Shown here: piece by piece, positions 22,379 to 31,333 of the stretch
Numbering within the stretch: the stretch's first letter is position 1
Layout of the letters: the number at the start of each line of letters is the position of its first letter
NCBI GenBank assembly: GCA_037176845.1
Contig: JAYKXP010000143.1
Coordinates: 1-64,000 of the forward strand
Length of the DNA stretch: 64,000 nucleotides
Direction: 5' to 3'
Source of the DNA: Paramarasmius palmivorus
Lineage: Eukaryota; Basidiomycota; Agaricomycetes; Agaricales; Marasmiaceae
Notes under the pieces: generated by a model
What the model saw: only the letters and a program-made list of their open reading frames with translations
Told to the model about the DNA's origin: nothing
The model's database searches: none
Made by a program: the position numbers and the translations under genes

Positions 22379-23231
22379 ATGCCCCATACCAAGCTTTACC
22401 AATCCGATGCACAGCGTCGTGCCGCTGACAGACAAAAGTCTCAGCGATACTATCAAAAGTATTTGTATTCTCTTAACCTATCTAAACTGGCTCACCAAGT
22501 GCTTTATTGGGCAGGGCTCGAGAAGCGATATTATCACGCAAGAAAGAAGCCCGCCGTAATCATCAGTATGCGTCCTTGTTTGACAGGCTCTATGTTTCCC
22601 ATCGCTTTCCTTATTTCCTGACAACCTATCGTCCAGGAATGAAGTCAGAAAGGCGATCAAAGAGGCTCGTGAGTTGTTGGAAAAGGAGAACCACGACAAG
22701 GAGCTGGAACGAGCAGACAACCGTCCCTACTCATGGTGCGTGTCACTAATACTGCCTTATTCAATTGCAATTTTTTGAGGTTATAACGACAGTGTGGACC
22801 CAATTCACAATATGCTCAAGGTCGAAAATGCGCTGAAGAAATCCACTGCGAGGATCAAATTCCTTTCGACGTACTTCGATACTTTGGTGCATCGGCTCCT
22901 CAAGTGGGACGCTAGTAATCCCCTGACATGAAACCCCATATCTCCTCTGAGCAAAGCATTCCAAGTCTTCCGGCCATTGCAACAAAAGTCAGCCGTATAT
23001 ACGGAGCAGATCCTCAACGAGAAAGGATCGATTGCGGAGTACGACAATGCTCTCAAGATATGCATTTGACTAAACAAAGTAATGGATGGGCTAGAGGAAC
23101 TCAAGAAGGTTGTCATAGATGGCACTTTGGCTACCAAGTATACGGAGGGGACACTGTATTGCCAGCAACAGCTCTGGAGAGCTGCCGTTGACGGTGTTAC
23201 GGGTCTGGCTGCTTGGAGCTACACTCGTTGA
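22379..23231 (+). pseudogene. KDZ cargo gene with basic N-terminus, interrupted by two TGA codons
   Basis: Exons 22379-22458, 22515-22565, 22637-22735 and 22793-23231 join in frame, with introns of 56-71 bp, to about 222 codons. The N-terminus (RRAADRQKSQRYYQK, then AREAILSRKKEARR) is the Arg/Lys/Tyr-rich helix seen in many basidiomycete hypothetical proteins and could contact DNA. Coiled-coil-like helices follow. In-frame TGA at 22929-22931 (PLT-stop-NPISPL) and 23067-23069 (CI-stop-LNK) each fit CGA, and the frame stays open and protein-like to the TGA at 23229. Function unknown. Confidence 0.6.
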
Positions 23232-23427
23232 ACTTTTAAGTTACTCTACCTATTATTTTTTATCTTGTGTTCTATATTGAATGTGCTCTATTAAATTTCG
23301 CGCAAGAGATGCAGCTCGAAATTCGAATGCAGCGGACGTCGGTGCCGTAAAGAGCAGGTCATCAGATTTATGTAAGGTTGGTTTCTTTTATCGCATCGTC
23401 CATCACCTCCAGACTGCCAGCACTACA

Positions 23428-24367
23428 ATGCCAACCACCGAGGAATGGGATTTCGACACAGTCATCGACGCTATCCAATGCGTCGTAACTGTCCTTCCGA
23501 CAACGCTCAATTATACTTGTACCGCTCCTCTGCATCAGGGCGCTTCGATGTCGTCGGTGCCACTCAAGCGCAAAGGAAATAACTACTACATTTTGCTTGA
23601 CCCTAAGCAAGATGGGTCGGTTGTGGAGGGGATCTACAGGGATTATGGGTGAGTCTCGTCATCATATCAAGAGTATTTTGTTGCTGACAGCTTCTGCACA
23701 GTTCCGTCGTTGCTCAGCTTCCCAATAACAACCTTGAAGGCACCCGTTATCGCGTCAGAGGTTGGCCTACTCTAGAGGAGGCTCGTCAGCATTGGAAAGA
23801 CCTGTGTCACGAGCACCACAAGTGTAAATTATGGGCATTGGAGGAAGCTCGACGGGATGCTGCTCTTGCGAAGCCTCGTCTCCTGATGATTGAGCTGTCC
23901 AACTTACATCCTGGAATCATGTCCTCTGTTCCGGTGACTTTGGATGGCCGAATGCAGTTTAACCGCCCACATACGCCCTCCAACAGTAACAACAGTACTA
24001 CCATCTCCGCATCCGCGAATTTGGTACGCTCTCCACCTTCAACGCCTTCTCGTACGCCGTCTTGTGGTCAACGAGCAATGAGCGTGACACCAGCGTCTCC
24101 TCATAGCGACGACCCACCAGCATACGGCTCATCAGAAATCAATGGTGACTGGCAACTCTATGTTGCAACTCGGCATGGCGCTCGACAAATCGATGGTTTG
24201 TGAGTTTTTGATTGCTATACTATACAGAGAATTCACTAGGCTAATATTACTTCTACAGTCGACGTGCATATCGTGCTCTTCAGCGGGAGCTTTGTAGAGG
24301 GCAGGCTGCGTTGTTATTGGCTCTGAGCGAGGAGGCGGCCGATCAGTGGTTCAACCCTGAGGAGTAA
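23428..24367 (+). CDS. KDZ cargo protein, 275 residues, possible viroplasmin / RNase H1 N-terminal-like fold
   Basis: Exons 23428-23648, 23702-24199 and 24259-24367 with introns of 53 and 59 bp; stop TAA 24365-24367. Residues ~50-110 contain NYYILLD, then GIYRDYGSVVAQL, then GTRYRVRGWPTLEEARQHW. This follows the layout of the caulimovirus viroplasmin / RNase H1 N-terminal domain (a GxY strand, a x-V-x-x-L helix, a G-x-x-Y/F turn and a T-x-E-E-A-x-x-x-W helix), which binds RNA-DNA hybrids in RNase H1. No RNase H catalytic domain follows; the middle is Ser/Thr/Pro-rich and the C-terminus is a short helix. The domain call is tentative. The start was chosen as the ATG nearest the conserved part. 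No disruption seen. Confidence 0.55.
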
Positions 24368-24817
24368 GGGACCAAATCGAATCGGCATCGAATCGGTATC
24401 GGATTTTTTTTTGCCCTGTGGATAGATTACTGATGCCATGTGGCTACAGAGCGATAACCAGACGTATGGACACACAGCTGAGCCGCCAAATCGTTTCTAC
24501 TGTTTGCTAGTTTCGTATTACCTGAGAATTGTAATCTACTTCAAGCCTACCTCAAATGTCTGCCCCCTCGTCGTAGCGAGAATGGTCTACATGGCCCGTG
24601 AACGATGTCGTCAACCCGGGCAGCATGTTTCTATCAGAAAGTCCGCACTGGGCAATAACAAATTGGTCGTAGTGATGCGTTGATGCGTCGATTACATGCC
24701 TAGAGCAGCACCTTGGCGCGCCTGAAATTTGTGGCTGGGTTAACACATTTGGCGGAACCCTCAGATACCTTTGCAATTCTGAGGGATTTCCTCCCTGACT
24801 TTTTCCCTGTCATTCTC
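24368..24817. other. Spacer before the large cargo gene
   Basis: No gene is supported. A frame opening at 24713 runs into the large gene, but only through a TTG codon; the first in-frame ATG is 24818. Confidence 0.4.
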
Positions 24818-27800
24818 ATGTCGGCGCCTTCCCTTCCTCCAGAAATTTTTGCGCAGAGTCCGGACGATCCTGGATCCCAAAGTGTGCAGATGTCCTTGTC
24901 GCCGCCACCTCCTTCAGAACCGCTTTCACGTCTGACCAGGCAGTGCCAATTGAGTGTCGTGGAAGAGGACACTATTCATGGCGCCGCAAGTTCATCATCC
25001 CCTTCTGCAGTGTCTGAAAAGGGCAGTGTGACCGAGGGTTTCTCGTCGACTGCGCCTCCCGGACAACTACCTTCTCAAGATGAAAATTCTTGCCCTATCA
25101 TTACCCCCACTATTCCTATCCACGTCGATGTACCAAGCGACGATCCCCCTGCTCCTTCATCCCCTGCCGCTCCTCCTCAATCCACGGACGTGACACCCGA
25201 TATTCCAGTCTCTACTCCCTCCGTAGACGTGTCAAACAGCTCGCCAGCCGCGGAATCTTCAGGGAATGCACCAGTCAAAAATTGTCCTACAGCTCCCTGC
25301 ACACCGAAACGGGTGAAGACCACTCTCGTCGCCACCCCGTCGTCTTCCAAGACACCGAGATCGTCCAAACGCGTCCTCACTAGGCTTTCACCAACAAAGG
25401 CCGCATCGAAGGGCAAGAAGAAGGCAGGAAATCCGGGGAACTTTCACGGAAAGCCACTGGAGTTTCTACACGAAGAACTGAAGATCTATAGGGGCCTCAA
25501 ACCGCGGAGCAAGGCTCGCTCCCAGTTCTACATCAATAATTTCGTGAAATTCAAGGAGAAGTTCCCAGATTATAAATTACCGTCGAGAAAGAGTCCGCCA
25601 CCATTGGAGGAGCTGACGCCAGAGCAGCGTGGCAGTATGTCAGAGAAGGAAATCAAAGAGTGGGAGAAATCGTATAAGAGGAAGTTGGAGAGCCGAGAGA
25701 GAAACGATGACGAATGTCTTCGAGATGTGAGTGAAATTGGAAGTCAGGTTCAGACAGTTACTAACCTTTACAATCTCTGACAGGCATTGAAGACATGGTT
25801 TCAGTGGCAGGGAGGTGACGTTCGCGCCAAGGATCGTATATCCGTTGGGCGCTTTCTACAACAAGTCAAAGTCAACGACCGAGCGCCGAAGAAGAAGCAC
25901 ATCTCTCAGGTTGTCATGTCTCATCCCGACTTCAAAGACCAAGTCAAGGATTTGTCCAAGGAGACAGGGCGGGATGATCGTTTGTTGAAGCGCACCGAGG
26001 CTGCTACTACTTTCCTGAAGACGCTCACAGAAGACCAGCGTAAGGTGCTAGAAGAAAACATCAACAAAGAGTATCAGGAGGCGAAGGTACTGTGGAGCGC
26101 GAGGAAGGAAGGATCCGATTCTGAGAAGTATCGGCATGCTCAAGAAATGTAAGTTTCCGAGTTTTCTTTTTGCTAACGTTGTTGACTGATTTATGGTGCA
26201 AGGTATCGGAAAAGTCTCGGAAGAATCGTACAGCCCTTCCTGGATGGTCTTCGAGAGACGACAGGGTTAGACGTGGGTCTCCTCATTGGTGAAGATGTGG
26301 ATGGGCAAGGTAATTGGGATGGCGCAATGTACGTGGTAATGTATCTCATTTGGAAGGAGCCGTCTGACACATTTTCAGTTATAGCGCCCAGGCCAAAGGA
26401 GCACCCAAACTGGTTGATTTCGACCCAGAGAAGGTGGACACGAACTTCATCAATTATTTCTATAGGTGGCTGCAGCATTTACGGTCGCTGTCGCCATCAA
26501 AAGAAGGGGGCCAGAGTGCCGAGGGACAAGACAGCAATGCCACGTCGTCTGCGGCAGGTCCTTCCGTTGAAGAAGCATCCACTATTCCAGTCGCCGAGAA
26601 GCAGAAGAGTGGCAAGAAGCCTCGGAAAGGGAAAGGAAAAGCATTGTCACATGAGGGTTCGGATACCGACTTGGGCAAGGAGAGCGTATCAGGCGAGAGC
26701 GATTGGAGTACAGACGATGAAGATGACGAAGAGGCAGGACAGGATAAAGATGATGAAGGAGAGGAGATGGTTTTGGAGAATGAAGGTCTCCATGACTCAG
26801 GAAGCGAGGGTGAAGGAGGTCTGACATATGAGCAGGAACAAGCACGTAACATTCGAAGGAACAAGGCCTGGCTGAAAGATCTCGGCCTCGACCGTCCACT
26901 GTTTGACAAGAAGCAACCCCGGCAGAAACGAACGAAGAAGGCGAGGATTGACGAAACAGTAACGGCAGGTCCTCCACGGCAATCGGCAAGGAACAAGACG
27001 GATGTTGAGACGGTAAGATACTTATTATTCATTCCGCATGCGCAATTCGCTAATGAATTGTTACAGTCCAAGCAAACTGAGGCTCTGCAAAACCAGGCAG
27101 ACGAAGATTCCATATCCAACAAGGACGAGCCAGAGCAGCAAGTTGATGATAAGGGCAAGCTGACAGAGATGAGCAAGTTGTTCATCGAGGACAAGGCAAA
27201 CATGCCAGAGTTCTTGGACCTTGTCAATTCCCTTACCGTGATAGGATCTCCTGAGAACCTGGCATGGATAGCCTATATTTCGGAGCTGAGCGAGTGGTTG
27301 GAGTTCGATGGAAACGCAGAGACAATGCCCAAGGTAAGTCTGATGTGATCGCCTGTGATCGAATATCACAGGTGGCAGTACCAAATATTCAGGCCGAGAA
27401 ATTTCATAAGAAACAATAGCGAAAATCATAAAATAAATGTACCCTTTATCACCCCAAATATATCACATCTATAGGTCAAAATTGGTGTTGTTTACCCGCC
27501 CAAATCCTTGCTCAATACAGCCCGAAATACGACCTATTTCTGAGCACATAAATAACTGAAGAAACCTCACAAGTTTTGACCCATAAATAACAAAGGATAT
27601 TAATGCTTTTTGGCTCCAATTAGGTTGACAATTGGCGCCCAAAAACTTGACCTTTATTCACCCAAATATGTGTCTTTTTTGGGTGCCAATTCACATTACC
27701 CGAGAATTTCCCGTGAAGAGCACCATGATCTCGCGTTTCGCGACAGAGCTTCAGTCAAGAGCCCCAATGGTTCACCGACGGCTACCAGCGATTACGATGC

Positions 27801-30634
27801 ACTCATGTTCTTACCTTGCTGAATGTATACTGTGTTTTTGCTCATGCCCGAGAATCGGGAAGTACTCGGGACATACTACCCGGAAATCGGTTCATCGTAA
27901 ATTCAAACTCAATGCGCTCCCCAGCCGACTCGAAAGGAGGCACAAAGAAGGAACACACAGTCCCGAGAAAGCGGGAAATAGCGATCGAATTCGGGGATGT
28001 CTTTGATCATGAAGAATCTGACTCGGAGAATCGGCCTGATCCGGACATAATCGGGACTGCATGTCCGAGTCATCTCACAATCCGCAACCTCTCCCAATTG
28101 CAACTCTACTCCTACCCCATGCTTTCCACCTCTTACTACCCCAAAATCTCACAGCAATGCATGAAGTTCAACATGCACTTACCTTGCCATCCTCTCCCGC
28201 TGTTTCAATGGCCTGTGCCACTCCTCGGGGAATAAAGGCGACATGAGGCAACAAAGGAATCAGTGGTATAAGATGCAAGGTGAGTCTCCGAGCCTTCAAT
28301 CCTTTCATTCCACTCCAAACCATTTACGATGCCTCCTTATGCTCCAATCTACTCAGGTCACCCCGAAGAGATGAGGGACAGGTCACAGCATGGCGTAGAC
28401 GATCACTGTGAAGGAAGACAAGGTACGCACTCTGATCAGCACCATAATGTCGTGGTTGTTAAAGTGGCAACAGGTCATTCTCTTTTCGTGTCCACAGTAC
28501 AGCGAGATGGATGCCCAGAAATCCCAGGTCACTCGTCAACACTGCCTTATATCATCGAAAGACAACCGGACAGAATGGTTCTTGAATACTATGACCCACT
28601 CAGAAGTCGGAAAAGGCGAGGTGAGTGCTGCAGTTATAACATGTAAGAAAAACAGCTAACTTGCCAATGTTACTTAGATTCGTACGACTCCGACATCAAC
28701 TATTCAGAGTCACCACATTCTCCTGCCAGTCTACTCCCATCTCAGAATACACACTCCAATTACAAGCAGTATTCCTACACATGGGTTTCCATCTTTCTTG
28801 TTAATCTGGCTACAAATATTCTACTATTCGTTGCTTACATCTTGCTTCAATTGAAATACGGAGAGGACGTTGTTACCAAATTTGTTAAACATTGTGTAGA
28901 GATCCTCCAGCAGACACCTTCCCTCTTTTAGTTCTACCCATAACTCTTGCAAACACATAGCTAGATGGGTCAGAGTGTGCTTATTTGCTAACTCTTCCTG
29001 ATTTTTGTACCTATTCCCCGATTACGAGTCCTTCAATTTGGCTGGCGAACGTGTCGAGTTTACGATGAACCGATTTCCGGGTAGTATGTCCCGAGTACTT
29101 CCCGATTCTCGGGCATGAGCAAAAACACAGTATACATTCAGCAAGGTAAGAACATGAGTGCATCGTAATCGCTGGTAGCCGTCGGTGAACCATTGGGGCT
29201 CTTGACTGAAGCTCTGTCGCGAAACGCGAGATCATGGTGCTCTTCACGGGAAATTCTCGGGTAATGTGAATTGGCACCCAAAAAAGACACATATTTGGGT
29301 GAATAAAGGTCAAGTTTTTGGGCGCCAATTGTCAACCTAATTGGAGCCAAAAAGCATTAATATCCTTTGTTATTTATGGGTCAAAACTTGTGAGGTTTCT
29401 TCAGTTATTTATGTGCTCAGAAATAGGTCGTATTTCGGGCTGTATTGAGCAAGGATTTGGGCGGGTAAACAACACCAATTTTGACCTATAGATGTGATAT
29501 ATTTGGGGTGATAAAGGGTACATTTATTTTATGATTTTCGCTATTGTTTCTTATGAAATTTCTCGGCCTGAATATTTGGTACTGCCACTTGTGTATATTG
29601 ATTTCTGACCCATTGTCCTAGGCCCCTGGTCTCAAGCCGACTGTAGATTCTTCACCTTTGGCAACTCCCACCTCCCTTGCTGACAAGCTATTGAGCACCG
29701 ACGGTTCCTCTACTTTGCACCCCACAGTGAGTTTTCTCGCCCTCTGCAGATGACGTATTACTAACATTAGCTGACTAGCCATCGAATGACTCTATCGGAG
29801 AAGCTGATAGAGGACATCTCTCGGCCCGTGTGGTATGTGCGGAGGTGGTTGAGGCATATCGAACGGTAGTCGTGCCGCACAGAGAGGCCTTCCCCATATC
29901 TGAGCTAGACGACGGTCCCATCAAAGACGTGATGACGTACCTGACCATGCTCCCCAAGGAGAAGGATGCACGCCCACCAGAATACACCTCGGCTATTTTC
30001 TTGTGGTATGATCTACAGGAGCTATGGGAATCCCAAGGCTATAAGCGTGGGGTATGTTCACCTGCCTCTCTGGTTGAAACTCATACGCTAATTCAGAGGT
30101 TGTAGAAACTACCGATGACTGAACGCCCACAGTTAATTCATCAATGGTGCAAGAAAGGCCGCGTTCGAGGGTTCGAGCCCGTTCGAGGTGCAGAATCAGA
30201 TCCAGAGTATCTTCGCCGTCAATTTTGGGTTTGGTGGTCTGCGGCGAATCCCGAATGGCGACGTCACGAGGGTATTTACGTTCTACCAAGGATCGACGGC
30301 GACTTGTCAATGCTACATCAGCCTGGAAAAGATGGTCTGGTTCTGTTTCTAGTGATTTTAAGATGGTGGTACGATCTCGCAGATGGGATTGACAGTGACG
30401 GCATGTGGACAGAGGGCGTCAAAAGCGTTACTTGTGCGATGGAGGCATTAATTAGTGAGCTGTACGTCTTTTTGCCACATCCTGTGTTGATAATCCAGCT
30501 GATTCAGATCCCTCAACAGCGGCGGCGGCGTGAAGACAACTGGCAACGGTGAAGAGGGTAGTAAGAAGAGGAAAAGAGGGTCTGGGCGGTCTATTCACGA
30601 GCGGCAGAGTGCTAGTAAACGGCGCAAGGCATGA
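24818..30634 (+). CDS. Large KDZ cargo protein, about 1053 residues, intact despite a transposon in intron 5
   Basis: Nine exons join in one frame: 24818-25726, 25784-26148, 26203-26328, 26379-27012, 27067-27333, 29622-29726, 29779-30051, 30106-30461 and 30508-30634. All introns are 46-57 bp except intron 5 (2288 bp), which contains a CACTA-like element. Residues 1-~210 are Ser/Pro-rich and disordered, followed by a basic SKGKKKAGN stretch. A helical middle region (EELKIYRGLKPRSKARSQFY; ALKTWFQWQGGDVRAKDRIS) precedes an acidic region with KRTKKAR, a likely nuclear signal. The C-terminal part has FWVWWSAANPEWRRHEG and later LVILRWWYDLAD, a Trp-rich pattern found in a basidiomycete-expanded family of unknown function, and it ends in a basic SKRRKA tail. 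Probably nuclear and DNA-associated; the role is unknown. Confidence 0.75.
27367..29593. mobile_element. CACTA-like non-autonomous element with long inverted repeats
   Basis: The element is 2227 bp and begins CACAGGTGGCAG and 'ends' CTGCCACTTGTG. Inverted repeats of about 538 bp (27367-27904 and 29056-29593) are almost identical. A 3-bp duplication TAT (27364-27366, 29594-29596) flanks it. CACA termini and 3-bp duplications fit the CACTA/EnSpm superfamily. It carries no transposase; a small spliced gene lies in the middle. It sits inside intron 5 of the large cargo gene. Confidence 0.7.
27912..28931 (+). CDS. Small spliced gene inside the CACTA-like element, one membrane segment predicted
   Basis: The last four exons join cleanly: one ending at 28279, then 28357-28422, 28498-28620 and 28678-28931, with introns of 57-77 bp and a TAG stop at 28929-28931. 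The C-terminus has a hydrophobic segment (WVSIFLVNLATNILLFVAYILL, split here as WVSIFLVNLA and NILLFVAYILL) preceded by an acidic Ser-rich region (DSYDSDINYSESPHS), suggesting a tail-anchored protein. A start at 27912 (MRSPADSKGG) with an acidic exon is plausible, but its join to the exon ending at 28279 is not resolved. It has no similarity to transposases that I can see; it could be a captured host gene. Confidence 0.45.
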
Positions 30635-31089
30635 CTTTGCAGTGTTCATGGCTTTACGTCGCTGAACATTGCAATGTCAATATGCCACTACCGTCAATTC
30701 GTGGTTTGAGCATGAAATCGTTTTGTGTTTCGTATTTATTGTCTCCGTTTGAATCATATACCCAGAAATGGAAACCCGGTGCTGTACTCATCTACGTAGT
30801 CCATATAAATGTGTTTTTATGAGCTTCCGACTGTTGCTAAGTCAGATTTTACGCTTCAAGTGTGACTATGACTGTTATGTGACGAATTTATTATGCATTT
30901 TTGATTTTATCCGGCATGTATAACTGTTAAAATCTGCTAAGTCCTGTTTTGGAAGAGATTTGGCACTGCCGAGGAAGCCGGCGGGCTGCTATGTGCTGAG
31001 AATTATCTCAATAAGGTTGCCGGCCAACTTTGCAATGGGTCCGTGGGTTCACATGCCTTAACTTTGCATTGTCTGTACAAGGGCGGCTG
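30635..31089. repeat. Right subterminal region of the KDZ transposon
   Basis: Contains inverted ATTGCAAAG-like motifs around 30637, 30670, 31030 and 31060 and the right terminal repeat. No gene is present. Confidence 0.6.
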
Positions 31090-31333
31090 ATCCAAGTCCG
31101 GGTCCGGCAATCAGTCGAAGTCACTCCCTTCATGGCTTGAAGGCAAACTCCAGAACGGCCGACTCACAGACGAGGAACGAAAGCGCCGCAAGGACAACGG
31201 TCTTTGCATGTTCTGCGGCGATAAGCACAACATCAACGACTGTGCTAAGAAGAAGGCCCGAGACGCGAAAAAGGCCTCTGGTCGCGCTGCTACTGTCAAG
31301 AAAGACGAGTCTTCGTCCGAATCGAAAAATTAG
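31090..31333 (+). CDS. gag: Gypsy-1 Gag, 3' part with zinc knuckle
   Basis: After removal of the two nested insertions, the gag frame from 9162 passes through 15303-15307 into 31097 without a shift. It continues [17 protein letters not shown] and then a knuckle [13 protein letters not shown], one residue shorter than the usual CX2CX4HX4C. It ends at TAG 31331-31333. Pol is open in the -1 frame over the last ~90 nt. No canonical slippery heptamer is seen; GAAAAAG at 31267-31273 is the closest. Confidence 0.85.

Larger units (their letters stand above)
15308..31089. mobile_element. 15.8-kb KDZ-type DNA transposon with multiple cargo genes
   Basis: The ends are imperfect inverted repeats starting with CA: 15308-15345 against the reverse complement of 31052-31089, sharing GACAwTGCAAAGTTrAGGC at the same distance from both ends. 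They are flanked by a 7-bp direct repeat ATCCAAG (15301-15307 and 31090-31096). Deleting the element plus one repeat restores the gypsy-1 gag frame, which confirms the borders. ATTGCAAAG-type motifs recur near both ends (15327, 15358, 15549; about 30637, 30670, 31030, 31060), probably transposase-binding sites. Contents: KDZ transposase (minus), a 206-residue protein (minus), then plus-strand genes at 20724, 21341 (RPA3-like), 22379, 23428 and 24818-30634. A CACTA-like element is nested at 27367-29593. Confidence 0.85.

Noticed and set aside
27610..27822. Identical 70-residue frames at 27610-27822 and 29350-29138
   Set aside because: They are the two arms of the inverted repeat of the CACTA-like element.
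30165..30185. GGTTCGAGCCC resembling a tRNA B box
   Set aside because: It is inside exon 8 of the large cargo gene and no A box or cloverleaf surrounds it.
31267..31273. Canonical slippery heptamer for gypsy-1
   Set aside because: GAAAAAG and CGAAAAAT are A-rich but do not fit X-XXY-YYZ, so no frameshift site is annotated.
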